Source: Portulaca oleracea (lineage: Eukaryota > Streptophyta > Magnoliopsida > Caryophyllales > Portulacaceae). Taken from it: a stretch of DNA of 64,000 bases. The DNA is taken from positions 33,436,048-33,500,047 of the forward strand of contig CM055891.1 in the NCBI GenBank assembly GCA_029582165.1. The letters are read 5' to 3'. This document shows positions 21,531 to 30,101 of the stretch, piece by piece (the stretch's first letter is position 1; every line of letters begins with the position of its first letter). The notes under the pieces were generated by a model. That model made no database searches, was not told the DNA's origin, and worked only from the letters and a program-made list of their open reading frames with translations. A program made the translations under genes and the position numbers.

Positions 21531-22820
21531 ATGGCTTATTCTCCTAGGGCACTTTGCTTTTCTCTCCTCCTCCTCTTAACCATAGGTATGCATTTTATTT
21601 TATTTTTTCTATTTTAATTAACTTTCTTTCCAATCTTTTCCCATAGATTAGAAATTTGCTATGTCAACTGTTAAATTCTTTTTGGTCTTAATTAAATCCA
21701 TGCCTTAGACTCCCTCCGATCCATACCTAGGCAATTGTTGTAAACCGTGGCTAATTTAAAATATAAAATTAATATCCTAAGATGTGTAATGAAAAATATT
21801 TTCATCATCAAATGAGTCAATTTAGGAGCCAAAAAATGACTATGAGGTCCCCTCATTTTGTGCTATCTATTATCAGGGCCCTATAATTTTAAAATTAATT
21901 ATAAAGTCCCCATATTTATTTGGTATCTAATTTTATGGTCCAATTTAACTGACTTTCATCTCTAGAGTAATTAAATGATGAAAATGCCCTTATAAGTTTC
22001 GACATTGACTCAACTTTTTTTTCCTCAATTTGAATTTATTTTTACAGTTCCAGGGATTGATGATTATATATTTTTGAAGGCTTATCTTTCGCAATAATTG
22101 GTTGTACGTCCAGTAACAAACTAGAGGAGTGAAGGAGAGGGATTTTGAGGAAAGAGGGGAAAAGAAGTAGAATGAGGCCTCGTTCTTTGGATGAGTTATT
22201 TTCAAGTTATGATAGTTAGGTTTAAATATTTTAAGATAAGTTAAAATAAGTTATGATATTTTTTTGGGAAATTGTAATTTTAGAGTGGATGTTTTTTTGG
22301 GGAATTGTGTTAGGTTGGGGTAAGTTAGAGTAAGTTAAGAGTTAGAATCACCTTGACAAAAGAACATGTCCTAAAACTCTAAATGAAAATAAACAGGCAA
22401 TTTGAAAAAAGTTTAATCTTTAAAGTTTCCCGCCAAAAGACTCATCTATTAATTCATGCCCCTCACTAAAATTAGCTCAAAAAATTAGATACCAAGTAAA
22501 TATAGGGACCTGAAAATAGATACCACAAAATAAGGGGACCTCAAAGTCATTTTTTTGCTTAGGAGCTATGTATAAAATAAAGTTTTGATTCATTAATGTT
22601 TTGAATATGTGATGAAACAGGAGAGACGATGGGGTGGTTAATATGTGACGAGATAATAGAGATGCCAATAGGACAATGTGCATGGAAATGTGACATCGAT
22701 TGTCAACAGAAACATCCTCAAGGAGGTTCCATTACTAGCAAGTGTGAAGCCGAACAGTGTCGCTGCTATTTCTATTGTCAAAGTCCTCCGGCTCATCTTC
22801 AAGTTGATGTTGTAGGCTAA
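21531..22820 (+). CDS. Defensin-like (DEFL) secreted cysteine-rich peptide 1
   Basis: Two exons, 21531-21585 and 22621-22820, phase-1 intron; 84 residues. Exon 1 encodes the signal peptide MAYSPRALCFSLLLLLTIG. The mature part has eight cysteines spaced C-X10-C-X3-C-X3-C-X13-C-X4-C-X-C-X3-C. That is close to the CS-alpha-beta defensin pattern, including the terminal CXC and CX3C, but with X3 instead of the usual X5 between Cys2 and Cys3. The signal-peptide exon followed by a phase-1 intron and one mature exon is the standard DEFL gene structure. Roles in the family are antimicrobial defence or reproductive signalling; which applies cannot be told. A 13-residue tail follows Cys8. The intron holds a 729-bp MULE-like MITE. 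Paralogous to the gene at 25182. Confidence 0.85.
21830..22558. mobile_element. Mutator-like MITE in intron of defensin-like gene 1
   Basis: Long inverted arms: left 21836-21940, right about 22478-22556. They share TGACT.TGAGGTCCCCT, ATTTTGTG.TATCTATT and TTGGTATCTAATTTT. TTAGGAGC flanks both sides (21822-21829 and 22559-22566), a target duplication of 8 bp, or 9 with a mismatch. No transposase. It accounts for about 70 percent of the intron. Confidence 0.8.
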
Positions 22821-23841
22821 ACCTTGTTAATTTCATAGTACTGCTTTTACATTGTTAATTTCATAGTTTGTAATGCATACAATGATACAATAATAAATAC
22901 AAATTAATTGTAATCTTGATAACGTCGAAATGATCGGAATTTAAACTTGAATCCGCTTGAAATTAAGATCTGAGCCCCTACTCACAATGTTAGGATTTTC
23001 CAGATTAATATATTACCCTTTTTAGTATCGATAATTAATGATGACCTTTTCTTCAAAAAGTTTTGCTTAGGGAGAGGAAAGACGAGGGGGAAATGATAAT
23101 TTAAGGATCTATTTGTCACATTGTTGACTTTTTATTGACTTTTTAAAAAAATTCTGAAGATTTACCAGAATCCCTTGAATATTATCCAAAGGATTGCATC
23201 ACATTCTATGTGTCTTTTGAATATAATTACCAAAAGGGAAGTGTGCCAGTCCCTTGGAAAATTCCCGAGTGATCGGACGAGCCTCTTCCTTTGGATGATT
23301 ATTTCCAAGCTTACATGATTCGAGGGGTGTTTTTCCTTGGATATATCAACTATTAAGAATTTCTAGTGGTGCTATGAAACCACTATTTGTGAAGAGACTA
23401 ATTTCATAAAATTTACATTGAACTTTTTTGAGAAAACATGCTAATATAATGGTAGATTTTATACACATTTTGCTGGATTATAGGGGAGCCCATATTGATG
23501 TTGGATCGAGCGTGAATCATGATTTAGACTAATTATAAGACATGAGGAAAGACACCACAACAAAGAACCAAAGAAGTAGAGTACGGAGCCACTGAAATAA
23601 ACGAGTCATGTCAAGTAGCCGATCATGCTAGGAGACACGAACTTGTTTTGGCCTTAGAAACTCTCCAAGGTGATTGTGCGCTAACACAAGTGATTGAGTT
23701 TCGGGAAAGATCGTTTTGCTATGCGGTGAAGCGCATCAAGTTTTCGCTAGGGTTTCGATAACGCCGTCCTAATTCATGATGCACAGAAGAAAACATATTT
23801 GAGCGCGATCACAAGCATCCAATCATCCAAAGAAAAAAAAA
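22821..23841. other. Intergenic between defensin-like gene 1 and tRNA relic
   Basis: Contains the 3' flank of DEFL1, with AATAAA-like signals near 22890, then moderately AT-rich DNA. No third cysteine-rich exon was found on either strand. Confidence 0.45.
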
Positions 23842-23924
23842 TGTTGACTATGGGGTTCAAACCTATGTACACTTATATGCAGAAGATCTTAAGTCTTCCT
23901 CCTTAACCTCTCGGGCAAACCAGC
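23842..23924 (-). pseudogene. Decayed tRNA-Leu(UAA) copy, inverted
   Basis: The minus strand reads as the same 83-base tRNA-Leu(UAA) as at 21038, with identical anticodon arm (GAAGACTTAAGATCTTC). The acceptor 3' side is AGTCAAC, which leaves a C-A mismatch and extra wobble pairs. The T stem has a broken pair and the loop is TTTGAAC instead of TTCGAAC. I call it a pseudogene, since the B box C is lost. No CCA tail or target duplication is seen, so it is more likely a segmental copy than a retro-copy. Confidence 0.85.
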
Positions 23925-24549
23925 TCGAATCATGTACATAATATAGAACTAAATTAGTAGTATATGTAGGGATTCTTGTGAATGATTTCTTGAAATGATA
24001 TGCAACATTATACCTTTCTAAGTAGGGCGTGAATCAAGAAATTAGCATCAATAGAAATTTGAGTTTGCGTTAAATCTAAATTAGTCTAACCGATCAATAT
24101 TAATTTAAAATAATTTGAGTATTTAGATTAGACAAAGGTCCTGTTCGACAAAATTTGTGTTTTAGATAGCGGATAGATATTTATTTAGCGGGCAACGGTT
24201 TTAGTAGCGGATAGCGGAGGACGATTCAATGAGAATTGTGTTCGGTAAATTTAGCGGTCGAAATAACAAATTAGTGCGAATTGACAAAAAAGGAAATCAA
24301 TAATTTGCAAAGATAAATTTTTCAAAGGGTATTTTTTTGACCGAAAAATATGAAACGCTACTCCAAAGCTAAACGTTAATTTTATTAATGTTTCACAAAA
24401 CGTTCCTCAAACGCTAAACTCTAGCTTACCAAACGCTCATGTTTATGCAATTCAAGTTTTGATTTGGTCAAGATGCTAAGACCCTAAACGTTACTGCTGA
24501 ACACAAACAAAAATCTTTCCAAAGGTTTGAAACTATAGGCTAAATTCCT

Positions 24550-24563
24550 ACCCCCCCCCCCCC
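24550..24563. repeat. C homopolymer
   Basis: Run of C at the left side of the Tourist-like MITE; probably unstable and sequencing-error prone. Confidence 0.8.
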
Positions 24564-24590
24564 ACCAAAAAAAATGATACATACAATTTA

Positions 24591-24864
24591 GGCCCCGTTC
24601 TTTATACGGTTGGCTGGTTGCGGTGCCACAACACACCACACCTTGCCACAATCCACCACAACATACTAATCCAATACAGTTTATCACAACCCATCACAAT
24701 CAATTTTTTTCATATTTTTCAACACAATTTACAATTATTAAAAACAAAATTCACCACAATTTACCACAACCCATCACAATCCACCACAACTTTTCCAAAC
24801 TCACCACAAATTTACCACGCCGCACCACGCCATACCGTAGCTAGCCGAATAAAAGAACAGGGCC
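24591..24864. mobile_element. Tourist-like MITE with TTA target duplication
   Basis: Begins GGCCCCGTTCTTTATACGG and ends ...GAATAAAAGAACAGGGCC. TTA lies immediately on both sides (24588-24590 and 24865-24867), the PIF/Harbinger signature. The core is a CACAA/CCACAA repeat that creates spurious His/Thr/Pro-rich frames. Confidence 0.85.
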
Positions 24865-25181
24865 TTAATAAATAAATTTTCAATACAAGGTGAATATCAA
24901 AATATAGCCAATTCCTTCTTCTATGGAATATTTTTTACCCAATCTGAATAGACTCAAAAAGACAGATATCAAGAGATCAAATAATGATACAAAATCAGAT
25001 TATTATCTATCCAGATAATATACGTTATCCTTTGTGATTGCATTGTATAGCATGCATTAACTAACATGTCATCAGACCTATAGATAAAGGATGATAATAT
25101 TGAATTGTTAATCCATTCACCTAATTTTAATTGAGGAAGTAATTATAATCCTTGTAATTAATCAACTCTACCAACTCAAAT

Positions 25182-25241
25182 ATGGCCAATGCTACCCGGA
25201 CCCTCTGCTTTTCACTGCTCCTCCTTTTATTCATAGGTACT

Positions 25242-25288
<47 letters not shown>

Positions 25289-26142
25289 TTTTGTTTATTG
25301 ATTTATTGATTTTTTGCTTTCATTTCAATTTTCTCTCCTTTTTTTCGGTGGTGTCTCAGTTCTTACTAGGGTTGTTGGAATCGGGATCCTAACTCGGATT
25401 TGGGTAGTTAGGATCAGAATTAACCTACGTAGAATCGTAGATCGGAATGTAGATAGTATTATCACATAGAGTATTTTGGATTATAAAATTGTAGGATTGT
25501 AGATTAGGATCAAGAATTTAATAACTATGATCCCCGCCCATAAATTAGAAGAAAGGTATACTGTCAGTTGTTCAATATTTGAATTACATTTTTCATTAAT
25601 CTTTGAATTGTAGGAAGTCTATAAGCTGTATTAATTATACTATAGCTTCCCCCCCCCCCTAATTCAAATTAAGAGTACAATTTTTTCTTTGATATGTCAA
25701 AATCATGTAGAAGTAGTAATTTTCGTTAACTTTTATTAAAAAAAAAGGTAATTTTTGTTAACAATGAACACGAGACTCAAACATAGACCCGACACGAAAC
25801 ATGATCTATTGATCCTAGTTTGTATATTTTCATTTTCAGTGAACATTCATCGAATCGTTGTAGCTTTAGGGTCAATTTTACTCACAAGACTATTTCGAAA
25901 ACTAAATATTAATAATGTTGTTTTTCTATCGTATATTTTGACGTAATTATTTTGAAAATAAATAAATTACAGGAGAAATAATGGTGGAAACAGAGGGAAC
26001 AGTATGCATGGATGTGGTGGATACACAAGGAAATTGTGATGCGAATTGTCAGAGTAATTGTGCTGAGTTACACCCTGGTGGCCAAGGAAAGTGTGATCCT
26101 GATCAAAACTGTCGTTGCTACTTTGAATGTCAAAATCTTTAG
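25182..26142 (+). CDS. Defensin-like (DEFL) secreted cysteine-rich peptide 2
   Basis: Two exons, 25182-25236 and 25973-26142, phase-1 intron; 74 residues. The signal peptide MANATRTLCFSLLLLLFIG is clearly homologous to that of the gene at 21531. The mature part has eight cysteines, C-X9-C-X3-C-X3-C-X10-C-X5-C-X-C-X3-C, including a gamma-core-like GKCDPDQNCRC. The C-terminus CRCYFECQNL parallels CRCYFYCQSP of paralogue 1 but stops three residues after Cys8. The pair arose by tandem duplication, since they share the same orientation, splice position and signal peptide. The mature parts have diverged strongly, as is usual for this fast-evolving family. The intron starts with a (TTTA)n repeat and contains a dispersed repeat. 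Confidence 0.85.
25239..25291. repeat. (TTTA)n microsatellite at start of DEFL2 intron
   Basis: About 13 tetranucleotide units start directly after the donor GTAC. Confidence 0.9.
25368..25535. repeat. Dispersed repeat, copy 1 (in DEFL2 intron)
   Basis: GGATCCTAACTCGGAT, GAATTAACC, ACGTAG, GATCGGAATGTAGATA and TAATAACTATG occur in the same order at about 28678-28830. Roughly 160 bp, of unknown class; no clear inverted ends. Confidence 0.65.
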
Positions 26143-26412
26143 CTTCTAATTTCCAGACGATTTTCCAGAAGAAAAGAACGCAAAAATGAAGATTTAAATT
26201 TATTTTTACTGATTTTATGTTTTGTAAGCTGGTTACTTTTGTCTGTTTATGTTGTGCCATTGTTTGCAAACTCTCACCCGTCTTCGGGCTATAACTAATC
26301 TTAAAATAAAATATACACACATATATATTTATACTATCTTTGTCCCATGTTTAAAGTTACATCGATTTAAAGATTATACAGAAATAAGCATCTTCGTTTG
26401 TCAGTTGTTAGA

Positions 26413-26648
26413 TTATACCACCATTAACTAAAATATGTCTATGGTTAACTAATTGGCGGGCTGTCGGAATAGTTGGAGTCATACCCAATCGAGAAAGGAT
26501 GTTATCCAAACGCATTTCAAATAATTGTAGTAAAACCTGACCTGTTGACCCTTTGACTTTTCTGGCGATACGTACGTATTTAAGTAATTGTCGTTCTGTA
26601 ATACAGTAATGAAAACGCAATTTTTGTTTTTCTGCTAGACAAATTAGA
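26413..26648 (-). pseudogene. rps4: Plastid rps4 fragment in nuclear DNA (NUPT)
   Basis: The minus strand encodes, without a stop, the central part of plastid ribosomal protein S4: [42 protein letters not shown] and [13 protein letters not shown] (the S4 RNA-binding domain). Both ends of S4 are missing and flanking DNA is not plastid-like, so this is a nuclear insertion of plastid DNA, not a functional gene. Several substitutions at otherwise near-invariant positions (such as Cys in RFHYC and Gly to Thr in IPTARQ) indicate an old copy. It lies about 270 bases past the stop of defensin-like gene 2. Confidence 0.88.
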
Positions 26649-27183
26649 TTACACATGAATAAATTTTTAACTTTTTTCAATTATCTAAAGTCCAATAAAT
26701 TTGATGCAACACAAGGAATCAGCCTGTAATTATCAAGTGACATAATATGATCATATAAACAAAATGAAAATGGAAATAATATAATGTGGGGAATATATGA
26801 CTAAAATTTGTTTAATATAAGTTTGAAAAATGGGGTGGACTGGCTCTCCACTTCTTTGCCATATTGTCAAAATATATACAAGACTTTAGGGAAAAAAAAT
26901 TGAAAAATAAAAAATTAAGCCATACCTGATACCTGAAATTTGAATTTCATTTTTTAAGATCAAATTTGAGTCTTTCTGCAGGCAGATTATGCCAAAATAC
27001 AAGGTTGGTTGGTGTTCACTATTCCAGCATCATAACTATGAAGTAGTTGCTGCATATATTATTGTTGCTATCATAATATATATGATGTTTATTATTTCTA
27101 AATCATAAAAATTCTTTTTGTCAAAGGTGACAACTTAATCTAATCAATGATAAATCATGCATGAATGAAGTTTTACAAAGCAT
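26649..27183. other. Intergenic; 5' flank of peptide gene 1
   Basis: Contains a segment (about 26930-27010, ...GGCAGATTATGCCAAAATACAAGG...) that recurs at about 28430-28490 ahead of peptide gene 2. It marks the left limit of the duplicated unit. Confidence 0.55.
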
Positions 27184-27191
27184 TATAAATA
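27184..27191 (+). promoter_or_regulatory. TATA box of secreted peptide gene 1
   Basis: TATAAATA within CATTATAAATAGCC, 186 bases before ATG 27370. The same motif and context precede peptide gene 2. Confidence 0.65.
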
Positions 27192-27369
27192 GCCCGAAAG
27201 GCGAAAACTTAATCCTTCGTCCACCCTTATCCTCCTATGCTCATTTGCATAATCTAGCAGCTCTGTTCTTTATGCGGGTTATTATCCATCTACCCAGCTC
27301 AACTCAAATTTACCCATTTGCCGTATATTTCTTAATGCTCGACTTTTCAACTTTTACCTACTCAAAACA

Positions 27370-27609
27370 ATGACGAATATGAGCCGTTTTATTGCCTGTT
27401 TCCTTCTTCTGTCGACAATTGCCATCGCTTATGCCGGAGATCACTACACCGGCCACAATCGTTCTCCTTATAAGACGTCAGTTTACTCTCCATCACCAGT
27501 TTACTTGTCTCATAATTACCGCAAATTAGTCTATTCCCCATCACCGGCTTATGATGCCCCGGTTTACAAATCACCTGAGAAGAACTACAGGCTGCCGGAA
27601 GGATTCTAA
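27370..27609 (+). CDS. Small secreted Tyr/Pro-rich peptide ending RLPEGF, copy 1
   Basis: Single exon, 79 residues. The signal peptide is MTNMSRFIACFLLLSTIAIAYA. The mature part is rich in Tyr, Ser and Pro with extensin-like units (YSPSPVY, YSPSPAY, APVYKSP) and ends KNYRLPEGF. I do not recognise the family by name. Two features stand out: SPSP/VYK motifs of cell-wall glycoproteins (Hyp-glycosylation and Tyr cross-linking), and a short conserved C-terminus that survives in the paralogue 1.9 kb downstream while the middle has diverged. That could be a structural wall peptide, or a precursor with a C-terminal signal; I cannot decide. ATG at 27379 (MSRF) is an alternative start. Confidence 0.75.
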   Translation: MTNMSRFIACFLLLSTIAIAYAGDHYTGHNRSPYKTSVYSPSPVYLSHNYRKLVYSPSPAYDAPVYKSPEKNYRLPEGF

Positions 27610-29141
27610 TTCGACCCACATCAAAATATATGATCTTCAGTGGTCAGATTGTTGTTTTGTTCTGGAAAACTACAGTCAAGTAGCTGTTTCCAGGTTTGAG
27701 GATGAAAAGGTTCAGCATTTTTATTAGTTGGTTGATATATATGAATAAAACATGCTTTTTATATTATTGTGATACTCCTATCTTAAACATCTACATGTCC
27801 TTAACAGATTAGTAAAGTTTTTTTTTTCTTGGGTAATAGTTGAAGTGCTCGAACTTTACATTCAATACCAGCTCCAACTTGCAGTCGTTATATAGTCCAC
27901 CGTGGTGTACCTATTTAAGTACACCATTTTTATTAAATATTTTTTAAAAAAATCATCAATATTAATAATAAAAATCATCATAAATCTATCAATATTATTA
28001 AAAAATTCATCATGTCCTTTTTAAAGTTATCAAATTTTTACAAAAATTTCATTATATATTTTAATGCATATATATAGTGTAACTAGATAAATACACCACA
28101 GTGAACGATATAATTTGCGTTGAGCCTGGTTGCCTTTGAAATTCTCGGAAATACAAAATACAATTAGGGAGGAGGGTTTATATTTATTTATTATGAATAA
28201 AGTCTTAATTATTAATTATACTATTTTAAAATTCATTTTAGGGATTAAAAAACACGTGAACGTACAAAAGAAGTGCCGTGGAGCTGGTTCTCGTTCTCCA
28301 CTCCGTTGCCATTGTCCAAAAGTCAACAGATGATCGTAAAAATAAAATTAAATTAAATTAACACGAGTTTTCAGTTTTCTTATGTTAAAAAATTTGAAAA
28401 ATAAAAAATTAAGCCATACTACATAAATATTGAACTTCATCTGTTTGAACAAGATTCGAATCTTTTGCTGGCAGATTAGGCAAAAATATAAGGTTGCTGC
28501 ATGTTTGCTCTCACTTTGCTAAGAACATATCCTACGGTGAGTTTGAAATCAACTAACTGCTGACATGGCATGGATGAGAGCGGGACGAAGTCGCGTAAGA
28601 TATTTCGGTGGTGGTGAGAATGATACTCGTCTCGTGATATTATTGTCGTCAGTCTCGCAAGCAAGGTTAGTTAAAATTAGGATCCTAACTCAGATTCATG
28701 GGGTACTAAAGGATTGGAATTAACCCACGTAGGATGGATCGGAATGTAGATAATAGAATCGCATCGAGGATTTTAGATCATAAAATCGTAGGATGATAGA
28801 TCAGGATCGGAATTTTAATAACTATGCTCGTGAGACGAGTTTGAAAGCGAACTTAGCATACAAATATTTTAATCATATATTTTTTCCTCTCCTCCACCAC
28901 CATTAGAAAGCCAGCTAAATAAAAGGATAAATTCTAACTCATTTAATAAGTGTCCACAGATTCCACATCATCCAATAAGTCAAATTCAAACACACTGTGC
29001 TGTCACGGGTGTTCTAATCAAACTGTCATGCTACCCATTTCTTAATCATAAAAAAAAAAATCATGTCAAACGTGACACTTTAATCAAATACTAATAAATC
29101 ATGCAATGCAAGCATTCCAATAATGGAGTTTTAGAAAGCAT
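27610..29141. other. Intergenic between the two secreted peptide genes
   Basis: Left part is AT-rich with TATCAAT/AAATCATCA repeats. The duplicated upstream segment begins about 28430, and a dispersed repeat lies at about 28678-28830. A motif ATAAATCATGCA with GTGAC...TTAATC in front precedes both TATA boxes (about 27127-27162 and 29070-29104), so the whole promoter was duplicated. Confidence 0.55.
28678..28835. repeat. Dispersed repeat, copy 2
   Basis: Matches the repeat in the DEFL2 intron (25368-25535) in order and spacing: AGGATCCTAACTC, GGAATTAACCCACGTAGGAT, GGATCGGAATGTAGATAATA, TTTTAATAACTATG. Confidence 0.65.
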
Positions 29142-29149
29142 TATAAATA
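29142..29149 (+). promoter_or_regulatory. TATA box of secreted peptide gene 2
   Basis: TATAAATA within CATTATAAATAGCC, identical core to copy 1, 85 bases before ATG 29227. Confidence 0.65.
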
Positions 29150-29226
29150 GCCTAAAAAGGCCAAGGTTTTCTCCATCATCCACCTTCCCCTGTTCATTTC
29201 ATTAGTTTTAGAGATATAAACTTACC

Positions 29227-29460
29227 ATGTTCAAAACCATGGCTACTAATAAGAGCTGTTTGATTGCCTGTTACTGTTTCCTTCTCCTGTCAACTTTGGT
29301 TTTCACTTCCGCTCGAGTTTACAAGCCTTACAAATCCGGTGTCTACCACAAGCCGGTTTACTCTGCATCGCCAGTTTACAAGTCCCCAGTTTACTTCCCA
29401 TCACCAGTTGATCGTGCACCGGTTTCACCTGGCAATCACAGGCTTCCGGAGGGATTCTAG
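29227..29460 (+). CDS. Small secreted Tyr/Pro-rich peptide ending RLPEGF, copy 2
   Basis: Single exon, 77 residues from 29227; ATG 29239 (MATNKSCLIAC) aligns better with copy 1 (MTNMSRFIAC) and may be the real start. The signal peptide ends near TLVFTSA. The mature part has VYKPYKSG, VYHKPVYSASPVYKSPVYFPSP and DRAPVSPGN and ends HRLPEGF. Compared with copy 1, the signal peptide, YxSPxY units and last six residues are kept, while spacing and order of the repeats changed. Function unknown. The gene lies about 640 bases past the 3' end of a CEPR2-type peptide-receptor kinase gene, the two converging; no functional link can be shown from sequence. Confidence 0.75.
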   Translation: MFKTMATNKSCLIACYCFLLLSTLVFTSARVYKPYKSGVYHKPVYSASPVYKSPVYFPSPVDRAPVSPGNHRLPEGF

Positions 29461-30101
29461 TTTGACCCGAATCAAAGTTATGATCTTAGGTGATGTTATT
29501 GTTGTTTCGTTCTCGAAAATGTAAGCATTGTGATTGTTGTTTAGTATAGGAACAAAAAACAAGCTTGTAATGTTATTGTGTGTTACCATATCAAACTTCT
29601 GGTTGTCTCTGTATGAAATACAATAATCTCTGTTGATTCTTTTATTGATCACAAACTTGGGTTATATTCTGGGTCTAGTTCCGAAAATCGGAGGAGGGTT
29701 TATCTCAGCTTCTGCAATTAGACACTAAAACTGTTCATAATCATGAAATCAGTCCCAAATTTGCATTCTTCCTAATACAATCTAGGAAAAACATCTGCAA
29801 TTAGACACTAGATGAGGAGGGTTGGAAATTTGTTTATCATTTAAGACTTTTTGTCAAAAATAAGCTAACATCTGAATATATACAAGGCCCCATCTGGGTA
29901 GCTACTGATTTTACTGCAGTCATATTTCACAATTATTTCTTTTCTTCCTGGAAACATTTCACCCACACTATTGCACTTCATGTAAAACAGAAAATCTCTA
30001 CTGAAAATTTCGACAGATTCTCTACTTCGAGGCTGTCGTTGGCACACAAATTACAGAACATTTTTCACATTACACAGAAGCCAGGGAACTAAACTAGAAG
30101 T

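Noticed and set aside
24618..24875. Two overlapping His/Thr/Asn-rich frames
   Set aside because: They come from the CCACAA core of the Tourist-like MITE.
29380..29460. Possible CEP-type peptide motif (SPGN) in secreted peptide 2
   Set aside because: The flanking residues do not match the CEP consensus, and copy 1 lacks the motif.
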